Source: an uncultured Bacteroidales bacterium (GTDB taxonomy: Bacteria > Bacteroidota > Bacteroidia > Bacteroidales > UBA932). Taken from it: a stretch of 9,223 nt of DNA. Location of the stretch: the NCBI GenBank assembly GCA_945912085.1, contig CAMEBJ010000035.1:1-9223 (forward strand), written 5' to 3'. The position numbers and the translations under genes are program-made. The notes below the pieces were generated by a model. The model was given only the letters and a program-made list of their open reading frames with translations, did no database searches and was not told where the DNA came from. Positions 1 to 9,223 of the stretch are shown piece by piece. Position 1 is the stretch's first letter. Each line of letters begins with the position of its first letter.

Positions 1-2348
<2,348 letters not shown>

Positions 2349-2354
2349 TGGTTC
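2349..2354. other. 6-bp convergent junction between galactosidase and uvrB
   Basis: The TAA of the beta-galactosidase (2346-2348) and the TAA of uvrB (2355-2357 on the minus strand) are separated by only six bases. No GC-rich hairpin with a T-run is visible within or just beside the gap on either strand. Transcription from each side may therefore run into the 3' end of the other gene. A Rho-type or weak terminator inside the coding ends cannot be excluded. Confidence 0.85.
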
Positions 2355-4529
2355 TTAGTAATCTTTCCAGACTTTGAGGTACTGCTGGAGCGCCCACATC
2401 TCGTCGCGGTATTTTGCGGCGGCGAGGAAGTCCAGTTCGGCGGCGGCTTTCTGCATATTTCGTTTGGCTGTTTCCACGGCCTTTTCTACCTGAGACCTTG
2501 ACATAGACCTGATTACAGGGTCCTGAAGGACTGCGGCCAGGTCTGCCTGGATGTAGCCGTCGGCAAATGCAGAATTGTTCTCCCTGACGGAGTCGTGGCC
2601 CAGACCGACCGACACTGTCCCTTTGCCGAGGTCCGACGGGTCAGGGATGTAGTGGGGATCGTCGTAGGAGTTGGCGGCACTGACCTTGCCACTGACTGTT
2701 CCTGCAATGCGGGGATTTTTTGAATGCGCCCCCGGAGTCTCAGATGCAAGGGCGTTCTTTTTCACTGTCACCTGCGTCGGGGTGATACCGTGCTTCTTGT
2801 TGTATTCAATCTGTTTCGCTCTTCGGCGGTCTGTCTCGTAGATTGTTTCCTGCATTGATTTGGTGATGCTGTCGGCATACATTATCACAAGACCGTTGAC
2901 ATTCCTTGCCGCACGGCCTGCCGTCTGGGTCAGGGACCTTCCGGAGCGGAGGAAACCCTCTTTGTCCGCATCGAGGATTGCCACAAGGGAGACCGTCGGG
3001 ATGTCAAGGCCCTCCCTGAGGAGGTTGACCCCGACAAGCACGTCAAAGAGACCGTTCTTGAAGTCCTCGATGATTTCCACCCTCTCGAGGGTGTCCACGT
3101 CGGAGTGGATGTAGCGGCATCTGACGCCCATCCTTGTGAAATACTTCTCAAGTTCCTCAGCCATCCTCTTGGTCAGGGTAGTGACGAGTACTCTTTCGTC
3201 CGCCTCCGCGCGGACACGGATTTCCTCCAGGAGATCATCTACCTGGTTCTTTGTCGGACGGACCTGAATAGGCGGGTCCAGAAGACCTGTAGGCCTGACA
3301 ACCTGCTCTACCACAAGTCCTTCGGATTTTTCCAGCTCATAGTCTCCCGGGGTGGCACTCACAAAGACCTTCTGGCCTGATATGGCTTCAAATTCGTCGA
3401 ATTTGAGCGGACGGTTGTCCGCTGCCGCCGGGAGGCGGAAGCCATACTGCACAAGGACAGACTTTCTGGAATGGTCCCCTCCGAACATTGCCCTGATTTG
3501 CGGCAGGGTGACGTGGCTCTCGTCAATGAAGGTTATGAAATCCTTCGGGAAATAGTCCAGAAGGCAGAAAGGCCTCATCCCTTCGCTCCTCCCGTCGAAA
3601 TATCTCGAATAATTCTCAATTCCGGGGCAGTAGCCCATCTCCTTGATCATCTCCAGGTCGTATTCGACCCTCTGCTTTAATCGCTTGGCCTCCAGGAACT
3701 TCCCATATTCCTCAAACAGTTCGCACTGCTTCCTCAGGTCATCCTGAATCTGGCTGATTGCCTTGATGCTTCTCTCCTTCGTGGTCACGAAATTGTTCGC
3801 CGGGTAGATGGAAACATCGTCAACGCTTTCCAGAAATGCCCCTGTGACGGGATCGATGACGGAAATCCCGTCTACCTCATCACCGAAAAACTCAATTTTG
3901 ACGGCATTGTCTCCGTTTCCCAGGCAGATGTCCACCGAATCGCCTCTGACTCTGAAAGTTCCCCTCTTGAAATCCGTCTCGGTCCTCGAGTAAAGCGCGT
4001 CCACCAGCTGGTACAGGAAACGTGTCATGTCCCTCTGCTCGCCCCTGCGCACAGTCACTGTCTGCGAATGGAAATCCTCGGGGTTGCCTATACCGTAAAG
4101 GCAGGAAACACTGGATATCACAATCACATCCCTCCTTCCGCTTAGAAGCGAAGAGGCGGCACTGAGCCTCAGTTTCTCTATTTCGTCGTTGATGCTCAGG
4201 TCTTTTTCGATATATGTATCAGTCGAAGGTATATATGCCTCCGGCTGGTAGTAATCGTAATATGAAACGAAATATTCAACAGCGTTGGAGGGGAAGAAAC
4301 TCTTGAACTCCCCGTAAAGCTGGGCGGCAAGGGTCTTGTTGTGGCTCAGAATCAGGGCGGGACGCTGGAGTCTCTCGATTACATTCGCCATTGTGAATGT
4401 CTTTCCCGAGCCGGTCACGCCGAGCAGAGTTACGGCATCCACCCCGCTGTCAAGGGCAGAGCAGATTCCGTCAATGGCTCCCGGCTGGTCTCCGGACGGC
4501 CTGTATGGTGATTCTATCTTGAATTTCAT
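2355..4529 (-). CDS. uvrB: UvrB, excinuclease ABC subunit B
   Basis: Cytoplasmic damage-verification subunit of UvrABC nucleotide excision repair. It is loaded onto DNA by UvrA, uses ATP to probe the strand, and recruits UvrC for incision. The 724-aa protein is complete and shows the whole family signature: Walker A GVTGSGKT (37-44), the lesion-probing beta-hairpin [12 protein letters not shown] (90-101), motif II FIDESH (334-339), motif III SATPGDY (391-397), motif V region [11 protein letters not shown] (501-511), motif [10 protein letters not shown] (535-542), and a C-terminal UVR motif (about 680-716) that would contact UvrC or UvrA. The start [19 protein letters not shown] matches the family N-terminus. 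It is longer than E. coli UvrB (673 aa): the linker between the helicase core and the UVR motif, about residues 591-678, is expanded. A -7-like promoter box lies about 20 bp upstream of the start, so the leader would be very short. The gene is transcribed divergently from the ATPase/nuclease gene. Confidence 0.98.
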   Translation of the reverse strand: MKFKIESPYRPSGDQPGAIDGICSALDSGVDAVTLLGVTGSGKTFTMANVIERLQRPALILSHNKTLAAQLYGEFKSFFPSNAVEYFVSYYDYYQPEAYIPSTDTYIEKDLSINDEIEKLRLSAASSLLSGRRDVIVISSVSCLYGIGNPEDFHSQTVTVRRGEQRDMTRFLYQLVDALYSRTETDFKRGTFRVRGDSVDICLGNGDNAVKIEFFGDEVDGISVIDPVTGAFLESVDDVSIYPANNFVTTKERSIKAISQIQDDLRKQCELFEEYGKFLEAKRLKQRVEYDLEMIKEMGYCPGIENYSRYFDGRSEGMRPFCLLDYFPKDFITFIDESHVTLPQIRAMFGGDHSRKSVLVQYGFRLPAAADNRPLKFDEFEAISGQKVFVSATPGDYELEKSEGLVVEQVVRPTGLLDPPIQVRPTKNQVDDLLEEIRVRAEADERVLVTTLTKRMAEELEKYFTRMGVRCRYIHSDVDTLERVEIIEDFKNGLFDVLVGVNLLREGLDIPTVSLVAILDADKEGFLRSGRSLTQTAGRAARNVNGLVIMYADSITKSMQETIYETDRRRAKQIEYNKKHGITPTQVTVKKNALASETPGAHSKNPRIAGTVSGKVSAANSYDDPHYIPDPSDLGKGTVSVGLGHDSVRENNSAFADGYIQADLAAVLQDPVIRSMSRSQVEKAVETAKRNMQKAAAELDFLAAAKYRDEMWALQQYLKVWKDY

Positions 4530-4548
4530 CTGGAAAATAATCAGACTG

Positions 4549-4556
4549 CAAAGATA
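4549..4556 (-). promoter_or_regulatory. Bacteroidota-type -7 promoter box for uvrB
   Basis: The minus strand reads TATCTTTG, an exact match to the Bacteroidota sigma-ABfr -7 consensus TAnnTTTG. Its downstream edge is 19 bp before the uvrB ATG, which would give a leader of roughly 12-16 nt. No TTTG -33 element is seen at the expected spacing (around 4576-4581). The call therefore rests on the -7 match and its position. Confidence 0.5.
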
Positions 4557-4570
4557 TGAAGTAAAAAAGT

Positions 4571-4578
4571 TATATTTG
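4571..4578 (+). promoter_or_regulatory. Bacteroidota-type -7 promoter box for the ATPase/nuclease gene
   Basis: The plus strand reads TATATTTG, an exact match to TAnnTTTG. It is centred in the 88-bp gap and would place transcription start near 4583, about 35 nt before the ATG at 4618. No convincing -33 TTTG lies about 20 bp upstream. It is only 14 bp from the opposite-strand uvrB box, so the two promoters would overlap physically. Confidence 0.5.
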
Positions 4579-4617
4579 CAGTTCCATCAAAAAGATTTCC
4601 TGAATATTCTGACGGTT

Positions 4618-6339
4618 ATGGAACAGATAAAGCAAATCCCTTACGGAGTGTCCGACTTCAGGTCGGTGATAGAGCAGGACTTGTACTATGTTGACAAGTC
4701 AATGTATATTGAAGAACTTGAGAAACAGTCCCGGACACTGATTTTCATCCGCCCTCGCCGTTTCGGCAAGAGCCTGTTCCTGAATATGCTGCGTCTTTAC
4801 TATGACAAGGCAGCCTCCGCGGACTTCGAGAGGTTGTTCGGGAAGTTGTACATCGGTCAGCATCCTACGCCGAACCGTAACCGTTATCAGGTGCTGTATA
4901 TGGACTTCTCCCGAATCGGCGGTGATCTGAACACTCTTAAGGATGATTTCAATGCCTACTGCAACATCCAGCTGAACAGTTTTATGGACACTTACCGTGA
5001 GGATTATCCGGAATCCCAGGTGGCTGAATTTATGGAATGTCCTAATGCAAGGATGAGATTGAGTATCCTCAGGAATATGTCAGAGAAGGCTCAGATTCCT
5101 CTCTACCTGTTCATAGATGAGTACGACAATTTCACTAATGTGGTTCTGAACGAACACGGTGAGGAGATCTACCACCAGATGACCCACGCAAGCGGTTTCT
5201 ACAGGGAGGTCTTCAAACTGTTCAAGGGCATGTTCGAGCGCATCTTCCTGACAGGAGTGAGCCCGGTCACCCTGGATGACTTGACCAGCGGTTTCAACAT
5301 CGGGTGGAATGCATCGACTATGCCTGAACTGGACAAGATGCTGGGCTTCTCGACAAAGGATGTCCGCGAGATGTTCACCTATTATAGGGGTGTAGGTATG
5401 CTGCCTGTCGACAGTGACGTTGAGGCTATGATTGAGGAAATGCGTCCTTGGTACGACAACTACTGTTTCGCAAAAGAGTGCCTTGGTGACGGGAACACAG
5501 TCTTCAACTGCGATATGGTTCTCTATTATCTTCGCAACTATGTGAATTACAAGCATTCTCCGGAGAATATGCTTGACCCGAACACGAAGACGGACTACAA
5601 CAAACTCAAGAAACTCATCCAGCTGGACAAACTGGACGGAGACCGCAAGGGGGTGTTGCGCAAGATAACTGAAGAGGGTGAGATAATGGCTGACCTTTTT
5701 ACCTCCTTCTCCGCGGTTGATATGACTCGTCCGGAGATTTTCCCGAGCCTTCTGTTCTACTACGGAATGCTGACGATCAAAGGTACCCGTGGCAGCCGTC
5801 TGATCCTGAGCATACCGAACAACAATGTGCGGAAGCAGTACTATGGCTATCTCCTTGAGAATTACGCCCAGTGCAACGTCAACATCAGCAGTCTTCGCGA
5901 TGCCTATGATGCAATGGCTTTCGACGGCAACTGGAGGGAAGGATTACAGTATATGGCCGACTGCTACAGAAACCTCTCTTCAGTCCGTGACAGCATAGAG
6001 GGCGAGCGCAACATCCAGGGCTTCTTCCTTGCGTACCTGAATCTCAACGACTACTACATCACCGCGCCCGAGCTGGAACTTCAGCACGGCTACTGCGATT
6101 TCTTTCTCCTCCCGAACCTGACTCACTACAAGTCGGAGCACAGTTACATCATCGAGGTTAAATATCTCCCGAAAAAGGATTTTGAGTCAAAATCTGAATC
6201 CCAGTGGGAAGAAGCGGTTCAGCAGATAAAAGGCTATGCCCAGGCCCCACGCGTCGAGGCTCTCCGCCAGGGAACCACCCTGCACAGGATTGTGATGCAG
6301 TTCTGTGGCTGGGACCTTGCCAGGATGGAGGAGGTGTAG
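4618..6339 (+). CDS. AAA-ATPase-like / PD-(D/E)XK nuclease-like fusion protein, role unknown
   Basis: Complete 573-aa protein of the family common in Bacteroidota, usually annotated 'AAA family ATPase' or 'ATP-binding protein' (AAA-ATPase_like plus PDDEXK_9/DUF1703 architecture). The N-terminal MEQIKQIPYGVSDF and YYVDKSMYIEELE are the typical opening. A P-loop variant RPRRFGKS lies at 45-52, a Walker B-like strand LFIDEYD at 164-170, and the family motif TGVSPVTLDDLTSGFNI at 212-228. The C-terminal domain carries a PD-(D/E)XK pattern: Asp494 in YCDFFLLP, then Glu513-x-Lys515 in IIEVKY, and Gln536 in QQIKGYA. No signal peptide or membrane segment is seen, so it should be cytoplasmic. The ATG at 4618 is preferred although the frame stays open to 4336, because the upstream part is antisense to uvrB, the family begins at this Met, and a -7 box precedes it. 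There is no clear Shine-Dalgarno. The cellular function is not established; nucleic-acid cleavage or a defence or mobile role are only inferences from fold. Confidence 0.9.
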   Translation: MEQIKQIPYGVSDFRSVIEQDLYYVDKSMYIEELEKQSRTLIFIRPRRFGKSLFLNMLRLYYDKAASADFERLFGKLYIGQHPTPNRNRYQVLYMDFSRIGGDLNTLKDDFNAYCNIQLNSFMDTYREDYPESQVAEFMECPNARMRLSILRNMSEKAQIPLYLFIDEYDNFTNVVLNEHGEEIYHQMTHASGFYREVFKLFKGMFERIFLTGVSPVTLDDLTSGFNIGWNASTMPELDKMLGFSTKDVREMFTYYRGVGMLPVDSDVEAMIEEMRPWYDNYCFAKECLGDGNTVFNCDMVLYYLRNYVNYKHSPENMLDPNTKTDYNKLKKLIQLDKLDGDRKGVLRKITEEGEIMADLFTSFSAVDMTRPEIFPSLLFYYGMLTIKGTRGSRLILSIPNNNVRKQYYGYLLENYAQCNVNISSLRDAYDAMAFDGNWREGLQYMADCYRNLSSVRDSIEGERNIQGFFLAYLNLNDYYITAPELELQHGYCDFFLLPNLTHYKSEHSYIIEVKYLPKKDFESKSESQWEEAVQQIKGYAQAPRVEALRQGTTLHRIVMQFCGWDLARMEEV

Positions 6340-6361
6340 TGCTTGATAATCGACTTGTTCT

Positions 6362-9223
6362 ATGGTAAGACATATCTCACTGCTGGCCGTTTTGGCGCTT
6401 TCCTTGTTGTTTCAGCCGTTTGCCGGAGCAGTGGATCTTCCTGATTACAGTTTTCATACGATTCCGAATACGACATATTACGGTGGTATACACGGAATTA
6501 CCAAGGATCGTATCGGAAGAATCTGGTTCAGCGGTCACGAGGCGGTCTGTGTCTATGATGGCAACACATTCGTACGGAAAGAGAAGGAGATAATGAATAT
6601 GTCTCCATACGATTCCTGGAATTTCGGTGAGGTCAGAACTGCAGGAAAGGACTGTAGGCTGATTGTGGGAAGCAACCACGGAATGATAATGCTGGATTAC
6701 GAAAGTATGTCGTTCGACTGTCTTTTCCCTGGAAATATCGGTCCTTTTGATGTCAGTAGGAAAGGTGAGGTCTGGATGGTAAGGGACGGCAGGGTGGAGA
6801 TGTTCAATGCCGATGACTTGTCTGCCGGCACTTTAGTCCCTTCTTTCAACCCAGTCCCTTCTTTCGTCTCGTCTGTCTTCTGTACTGAGGATGAAGTCTA
6901 TGCTTCTGTCAGGAACGTTCTGATGAAATACAATTCCGACAATTGCTGTTTTGACCGCTTCTCCGTTATCGGTGGAGGTAATACGGAAATAAAGGATGTT
7001 CTCCGGTTTGGTGAGGACGTGTATGTGCTGACATTGATGGACGGCCTTTTCAAATGCCGTCCGGACGGGACGGTTCTTCGTTCGGATGTCAGCGGACTGA
7101 TTTCAGACAGTACCACAAGTACGAAAATGCTCTATGCCGATCCGTCGGGAGTCATCTGGATTGCAACTCAGGCCGGGTTGCTGCTGCTGGATCCTGAAAC
7201 GGAACGGACCAGAATCCTTCGACTTGACCTCAATCAGCCTTATTCACTTCCGAACAATTCGGTGTGGTCTGTATTCCCGGATCCGGACGGGGGACTGTGG
7301 ATTGGGACATATGGTGGGAAACTGGCCTACAGTACATTGTCTGTCAGTGACGTGAGATTCTTCACAGCCCGTTCCGGTGGTTTGTCCCATCCGATTGTGA
7401 GTTGCTTTGTGGAGGATTCAGACGGAAATCTGTGGATAGGAACCGAGGGTGGTGGAATTTCAGTATTGGACAGACAAGCAGGCAGATTCAGTTACCATAC
7501 GCATTCTGACGGATGTGGTCTTTCCTCTGATTTCATCAAGAAACTCTGGATAGATGAGAAGGGTGTCATCTGGGTGGCGTCATTCAATGGAGGTATTCAG
7601 GTGTATGACAAAAGGACCGGTCATTTCAAGACTAGGGCAGGTTCATCCACCAGTTACCCATTGTGTGTCTATGATTTTCTTGAGTGGGAAGACGGAAGTT
7701 TGTGGATGTCAAGCCCGGACGGAAATCTGCGATATCAGCGGAAAGCGGGAAGTCCGACTGAAACTGTCTGGTTTACTGATTCCGAGGGTCGCCAGTTTGG
7801 AACGGCTGCGGAGATGATTTACCGCGATGATGAGGGGCATCTTTGTCTTCTTTCCCATTCCGGGCTGATCGTAGCTGATGCCTCGACAGGAAGGATTGTA
7901 AGATGTCATCACATTGACAATGTCCCTTTCCAGTCAAACAATCTCATCTGTTTTTGCCGCTTGTCCTCCGGTGACATCTGGTTCGGGACAGGCGGGGGTG
8001 TCAATGTTCTGAAGAATGATGGTTCTTATGTGCATCTCGTTGATTCCGAAGGAGAATCTCTCTTAGGAAAGGTCGTTTTCGGAATAGTTGAGGACGATGC
8101 TTCAGGCAATGTATGGCTGAGTACGGATGCCGGACTGTATCTTTATTCGGCGGACACCGGCCTGTTCTCGAAATCCAGCATTGACAATGACGAGAACTGC
8201 GGGTCATACTATATAAGGTCATATTTCAAGACTTCCTGCGGCGAGATTCTTTTCGGAGGAACTTCCGGTTTTGTGATGTTCAATCCGGTGAAAATGTCCT
8301 TCAATTCACAGAAACCGGAGGTTTTCTTCACCGATTTCCTGATTGACAACAATGTCGTCCTGCCTGGGAGCAAGGATTCTCCTCTGAAGAAATCCATCCT
8401 GACATACACATCTGCGGAGAATGACAAGGGTTTGGTGCTGAATCACCGTCAGAATAATTTCGGAGTCCGCCTGTCTTCCGACAGCTATCTCAATGCTGAA
8501 AGAAACCGGTATGCCTATAGGATGCAAGGTCTTTCCGATGACTGGATGGAACTTCCGGAAGGTCAGAGAGTGGTTTCATTTTTCAATATCAGTCCCGGGA
8601 AATATCTGTTTGAGGCAAAGGCTGCAAACAATGACGGAATCTGGGGTGACAGGGTGACTTCGATTGGGATTGAGGTCCGTCCTTCTCCATTCCTGTCGGT
8701 GTGGGCCTATTGCCTGTATGCTCTGATTCTTGCCCTTTCCGCCTTTGCCGTCTGGAGGTTCTTTATGAACAAGAAAATCTTGGAGCAGAAACTCGAGATG
8801 GAAAGGATGAAGGAGGAAAACATCAGGCAGATGACCCAGGCCCGAATCAATTTCTTCACCAGCATATCCCACGACCTCAAGACTCCTCTTACTCTTGTCG
8901 TGGATCCGCTGAAACAGTTGAAGGAACATCTCCCACAATCGTCCCAGGCATTTGCTGATGTCCGGCTGATTGAACAGAACGTCGGAAGAATCAAGAGAAT
9001 GATTGTCCAGCTGCTCCAGTTCAGGGAGATTGAAAGCCAGAAGATTGTGCTGAACAGACAGCCTGGTGACATTGTCCGGTTCATAAAGGACATATTTTCG
9101 CTTTTCGACAACATCGCTGCAAACAAGGAAATCGAAACAGAGTTCCGCAGTGAGATGGAGAGTTTCTACACTATGTTTGACTATGAAGTGATGGAAAAAA
9201 TAGTCACTAATCTCATCTCCAAT
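6362..9223 (+). CDS. Hybrid two-component system (HTCS) sensor-regulator, 3'-truncated by window edge
   Basis: N-terminal 954 residues of a one-protein two-component system. Such proteins sense oligosaccharides in the periplasm and activate polysaccharide-utilisation genes in Bacteroidota. A hydrophobic signal peptide (about 1-23, ending FAGA) is followed by about 14 Reg_prop-like blades (about 42-641), fitting two seven-bladed propellers; clear examples are WIGT at 313 and 358, WFGT at 540 and WLST at 585. A Y_Y_Y domain (about 703-772, with YAYRMQGLSDDW from 717) precedes a membrane helix (about 777-801) and a charged helical linker. The HisKA segment FFTSISHDLKTPLTL has phosphoacceptor His837. 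The last residues, EKIVTNLISN, are the start of the HATPase N-box. Full proteins are about 1,300-1,400 residues, so the rest of the kinase and the expected receiver and AraC-type domains lie outside. An in-frame TAA at 6347-6349 makes the ATG at 6362 the only start. The first five blades are poorly matching. The ligand is unknown. Confidence 0.95.
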   Translation, partial: MVRHISLLAVLALSLLFQPFAGAVDLPDYSFHTIPNTTYYGGIHGITKDRIGRIWFSGHEAVCVYDGNTFVRKEKEIMNMSPYDSWNFGEVRTAGKDCRLIVGSNHGMIMLDYESMSFDCLFPGNIGPFDVSRKGEVWMVRDGRVEMFNADDLSAGTLVPSFNPVPSFVSSVFCTEDEVYASVRNVLMKYNSDNCCFDRFSVIGGGNTEIKDVLRFGEDVYVLTLMDGLFKCRPDGTVLRSDVSGLISDSTTSTKMLYADPSGVIWIATQAGLLLLDPETERTRILRLDLNQPYSLPNNSVWSVFPDPDGGLWIGTYGGKLAYSTLSVSDVRFFTARSGGLSHPIVSCFVEDSDGNLWIGTEGGGISVLDRQAGRFSYHTHSDGCGLSSDFIKKLWIDEKGVIWVASFNGGIQVYDKRTGHFKTRAGSSTSYPLCVYDFLEWEDGSLWMSSPDGNLRYQRKAGSPTETVWFTDSEGRQFGTAAEMIYRDDEGHLCLLSHSGLIVADASTGRIVRCHHIDNVPFQSNNLICFCRLSSGDIWFGTGGGVNVLKNDGSYVHLVDSEGESLLGKVVFGIVEDDASGNVWLSTDAGLYLYSADTGLFSKSSIDNDENCGSYYIRSYFKTSCGEILFGGTSGFVMFNPVKMSFNSQKPEVFFTDFLIDNNVVLPGSKDSPLKKSILTYTSAENDKGLVLNHRQNNFGVRLSSDSYLNAERNRYAYRMQGLSDDWMELPEGQRVVSFFNISPGKYLFEAKAANNDGIWGDRVTSIGIEVRPSPFLSVWAYCLYALILALSAFAVWRFFMNKKILEQKLEMERMKEENIRQMTQARINFFTSISHDLKTPLTLVVDPLKQLKEHLPQSSQAFADVRLIEQNVGRIKRMIVQLLQFREIESQKIVLNRQPGDIVRFIKDIFSLFDNIAANKEIETEFRSEMESFYTMFDYEVMEKIVTNLISN
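6835..6865 (+). repeat. 13-bp direct repeat with 18-bp period inside the HTCS gene
   Basis: AGTCCCTTCTTTC occurs at 6835-6847 and again at 6853-6865. The period of 18 bp keeps the frame and gives the peptide VPSF twice (residues 159-162 and 165-168). It sits in the loop between putative blades 3 and 4 of the first propeller, so it probably arose as a small tandem duplication that the loop tolerates. Confidence 0.85.

Noticed and set aside
3078..3093. Inverted repeat CACCCTC / GAGGGTG with a 2-bp centre
   Set aside because: It lies within conserved uvrB coding sequence (TLERVE region), the loop is too short for a stable hairpin, and there is no T-run; most likely coincidental.
4588..4593. CAAAAA run as a possible -33 (TTTG on the minus strand) for uvrB
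   Set aside because: It is about 31 bp from the -7 box, well beyond the roughly 19-21 bp spacing expected.
4336..4617. Upstream in-frame extension of the ATPase/nuclease gene by 94 codons from an ATG at 4336
   Set aside because: It is antisense to the UvrB N-terminus including its Walker A motif, its translation resembles no family N-terminus, and the family's conserved start is the Met at 4618, preceded by a -7 box.
5080..5556. 158-codon minus-strand open frame opposite the ATPase/nuclease gene
   Set aside because: It is antisense to conserved family motifs (FIDEYD, GVSPVTLDDL), with no family resemblance of its own.
6327..6334. GGAGGAGG purine run as ribosome binding site for the HTCS
   Set aside because: It ends about 27 bases before the ATG at 6362, too far for a Shine-Dalgarno, and is part of the coding end of the upstream gene.
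8576..9126. Two overlapping minus-strand open frames opposite the kinase region of the HTCS
   Set aside because: The plus-strand frame holds Y_Y_Y, membrane and HisKA motifs without interruption; the antisense translations carry no recognisable domain.

Overview
The window is typical of a Bacteroidales genome (Bacteroidota), probably from a gut or other polysaccharide-rich habitat. It holds a GH2 beta-galactosidase of the Bacteroidota type, an AAA-ATPase/PD-(D/E)XK protein of a family expanded in that phylum, and a hybrid two-component (HTCS) sensor with two beta-propellers. Shine-Dalgarno sequences are weak or absent, and two octamers match the Bacteroidota -7 promoter element TAnnTTTG. Base composition looks even and near-balanced, with no obvious break between genes. 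Genus cannot be resolved by eye.

Layout. (1) 1-2348, plus strand: the C-terminal three quarters of a GH2 beta-galactosidase, whose N-terminal sugar-binding domain lies off the left edge. (2) 2355-4529, minus strand: complete uvrB, the damage-verification helicase of nucleotide excision repair, ending tail-to-tail with the galactosidase across only 6 bp. (3) 4530-4617: an 88-bp divergent promoter region with one -7-like box on each strand. (4) 4618-6339, plus strand: a complete 573-aa protein with an AAA-ATPase-like N-terminal part and a PD-(D/E)XK nuclease-like C-terminal domain, biological role unknown. (5) 6362-9223, plus strand: the first 954 residues of an HTCS regulator, with signal peptide, 14 propeller blades, Y_Y_Y domain, membrane helix, histidine phosphoacceptor domain and the start of the ATPase domain. 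Its receiver and AraC-type output domains would lie off the right edge.

How the parts relate. The galactosidase and the HTCS are the usual pieces of a polysaccharide utilisation locus: a glycan enzyme and a periplasmic oligosaccharide sensor. No SusC/SusD pair is visible, so the HTCS target could be the galactosidase side or genes to the right. uvrB is housekeeping. The ATPase/nuclease gene is of unknown role. It shares a very tight divergent promoter region with uvrB and ends 22 bp before the HTCS start with no visible terminator, so it may be co-transcribed with the sensor.

No RNA genes, CRISPR arrays, insertion sequences or long repeats were seen. No clearly new system is evident. The points most worth a second look are the ATPase/nuclease gene and its promoter arrangement, an unusually long UvrB linker, and a small in-frame duplication in the sensor.
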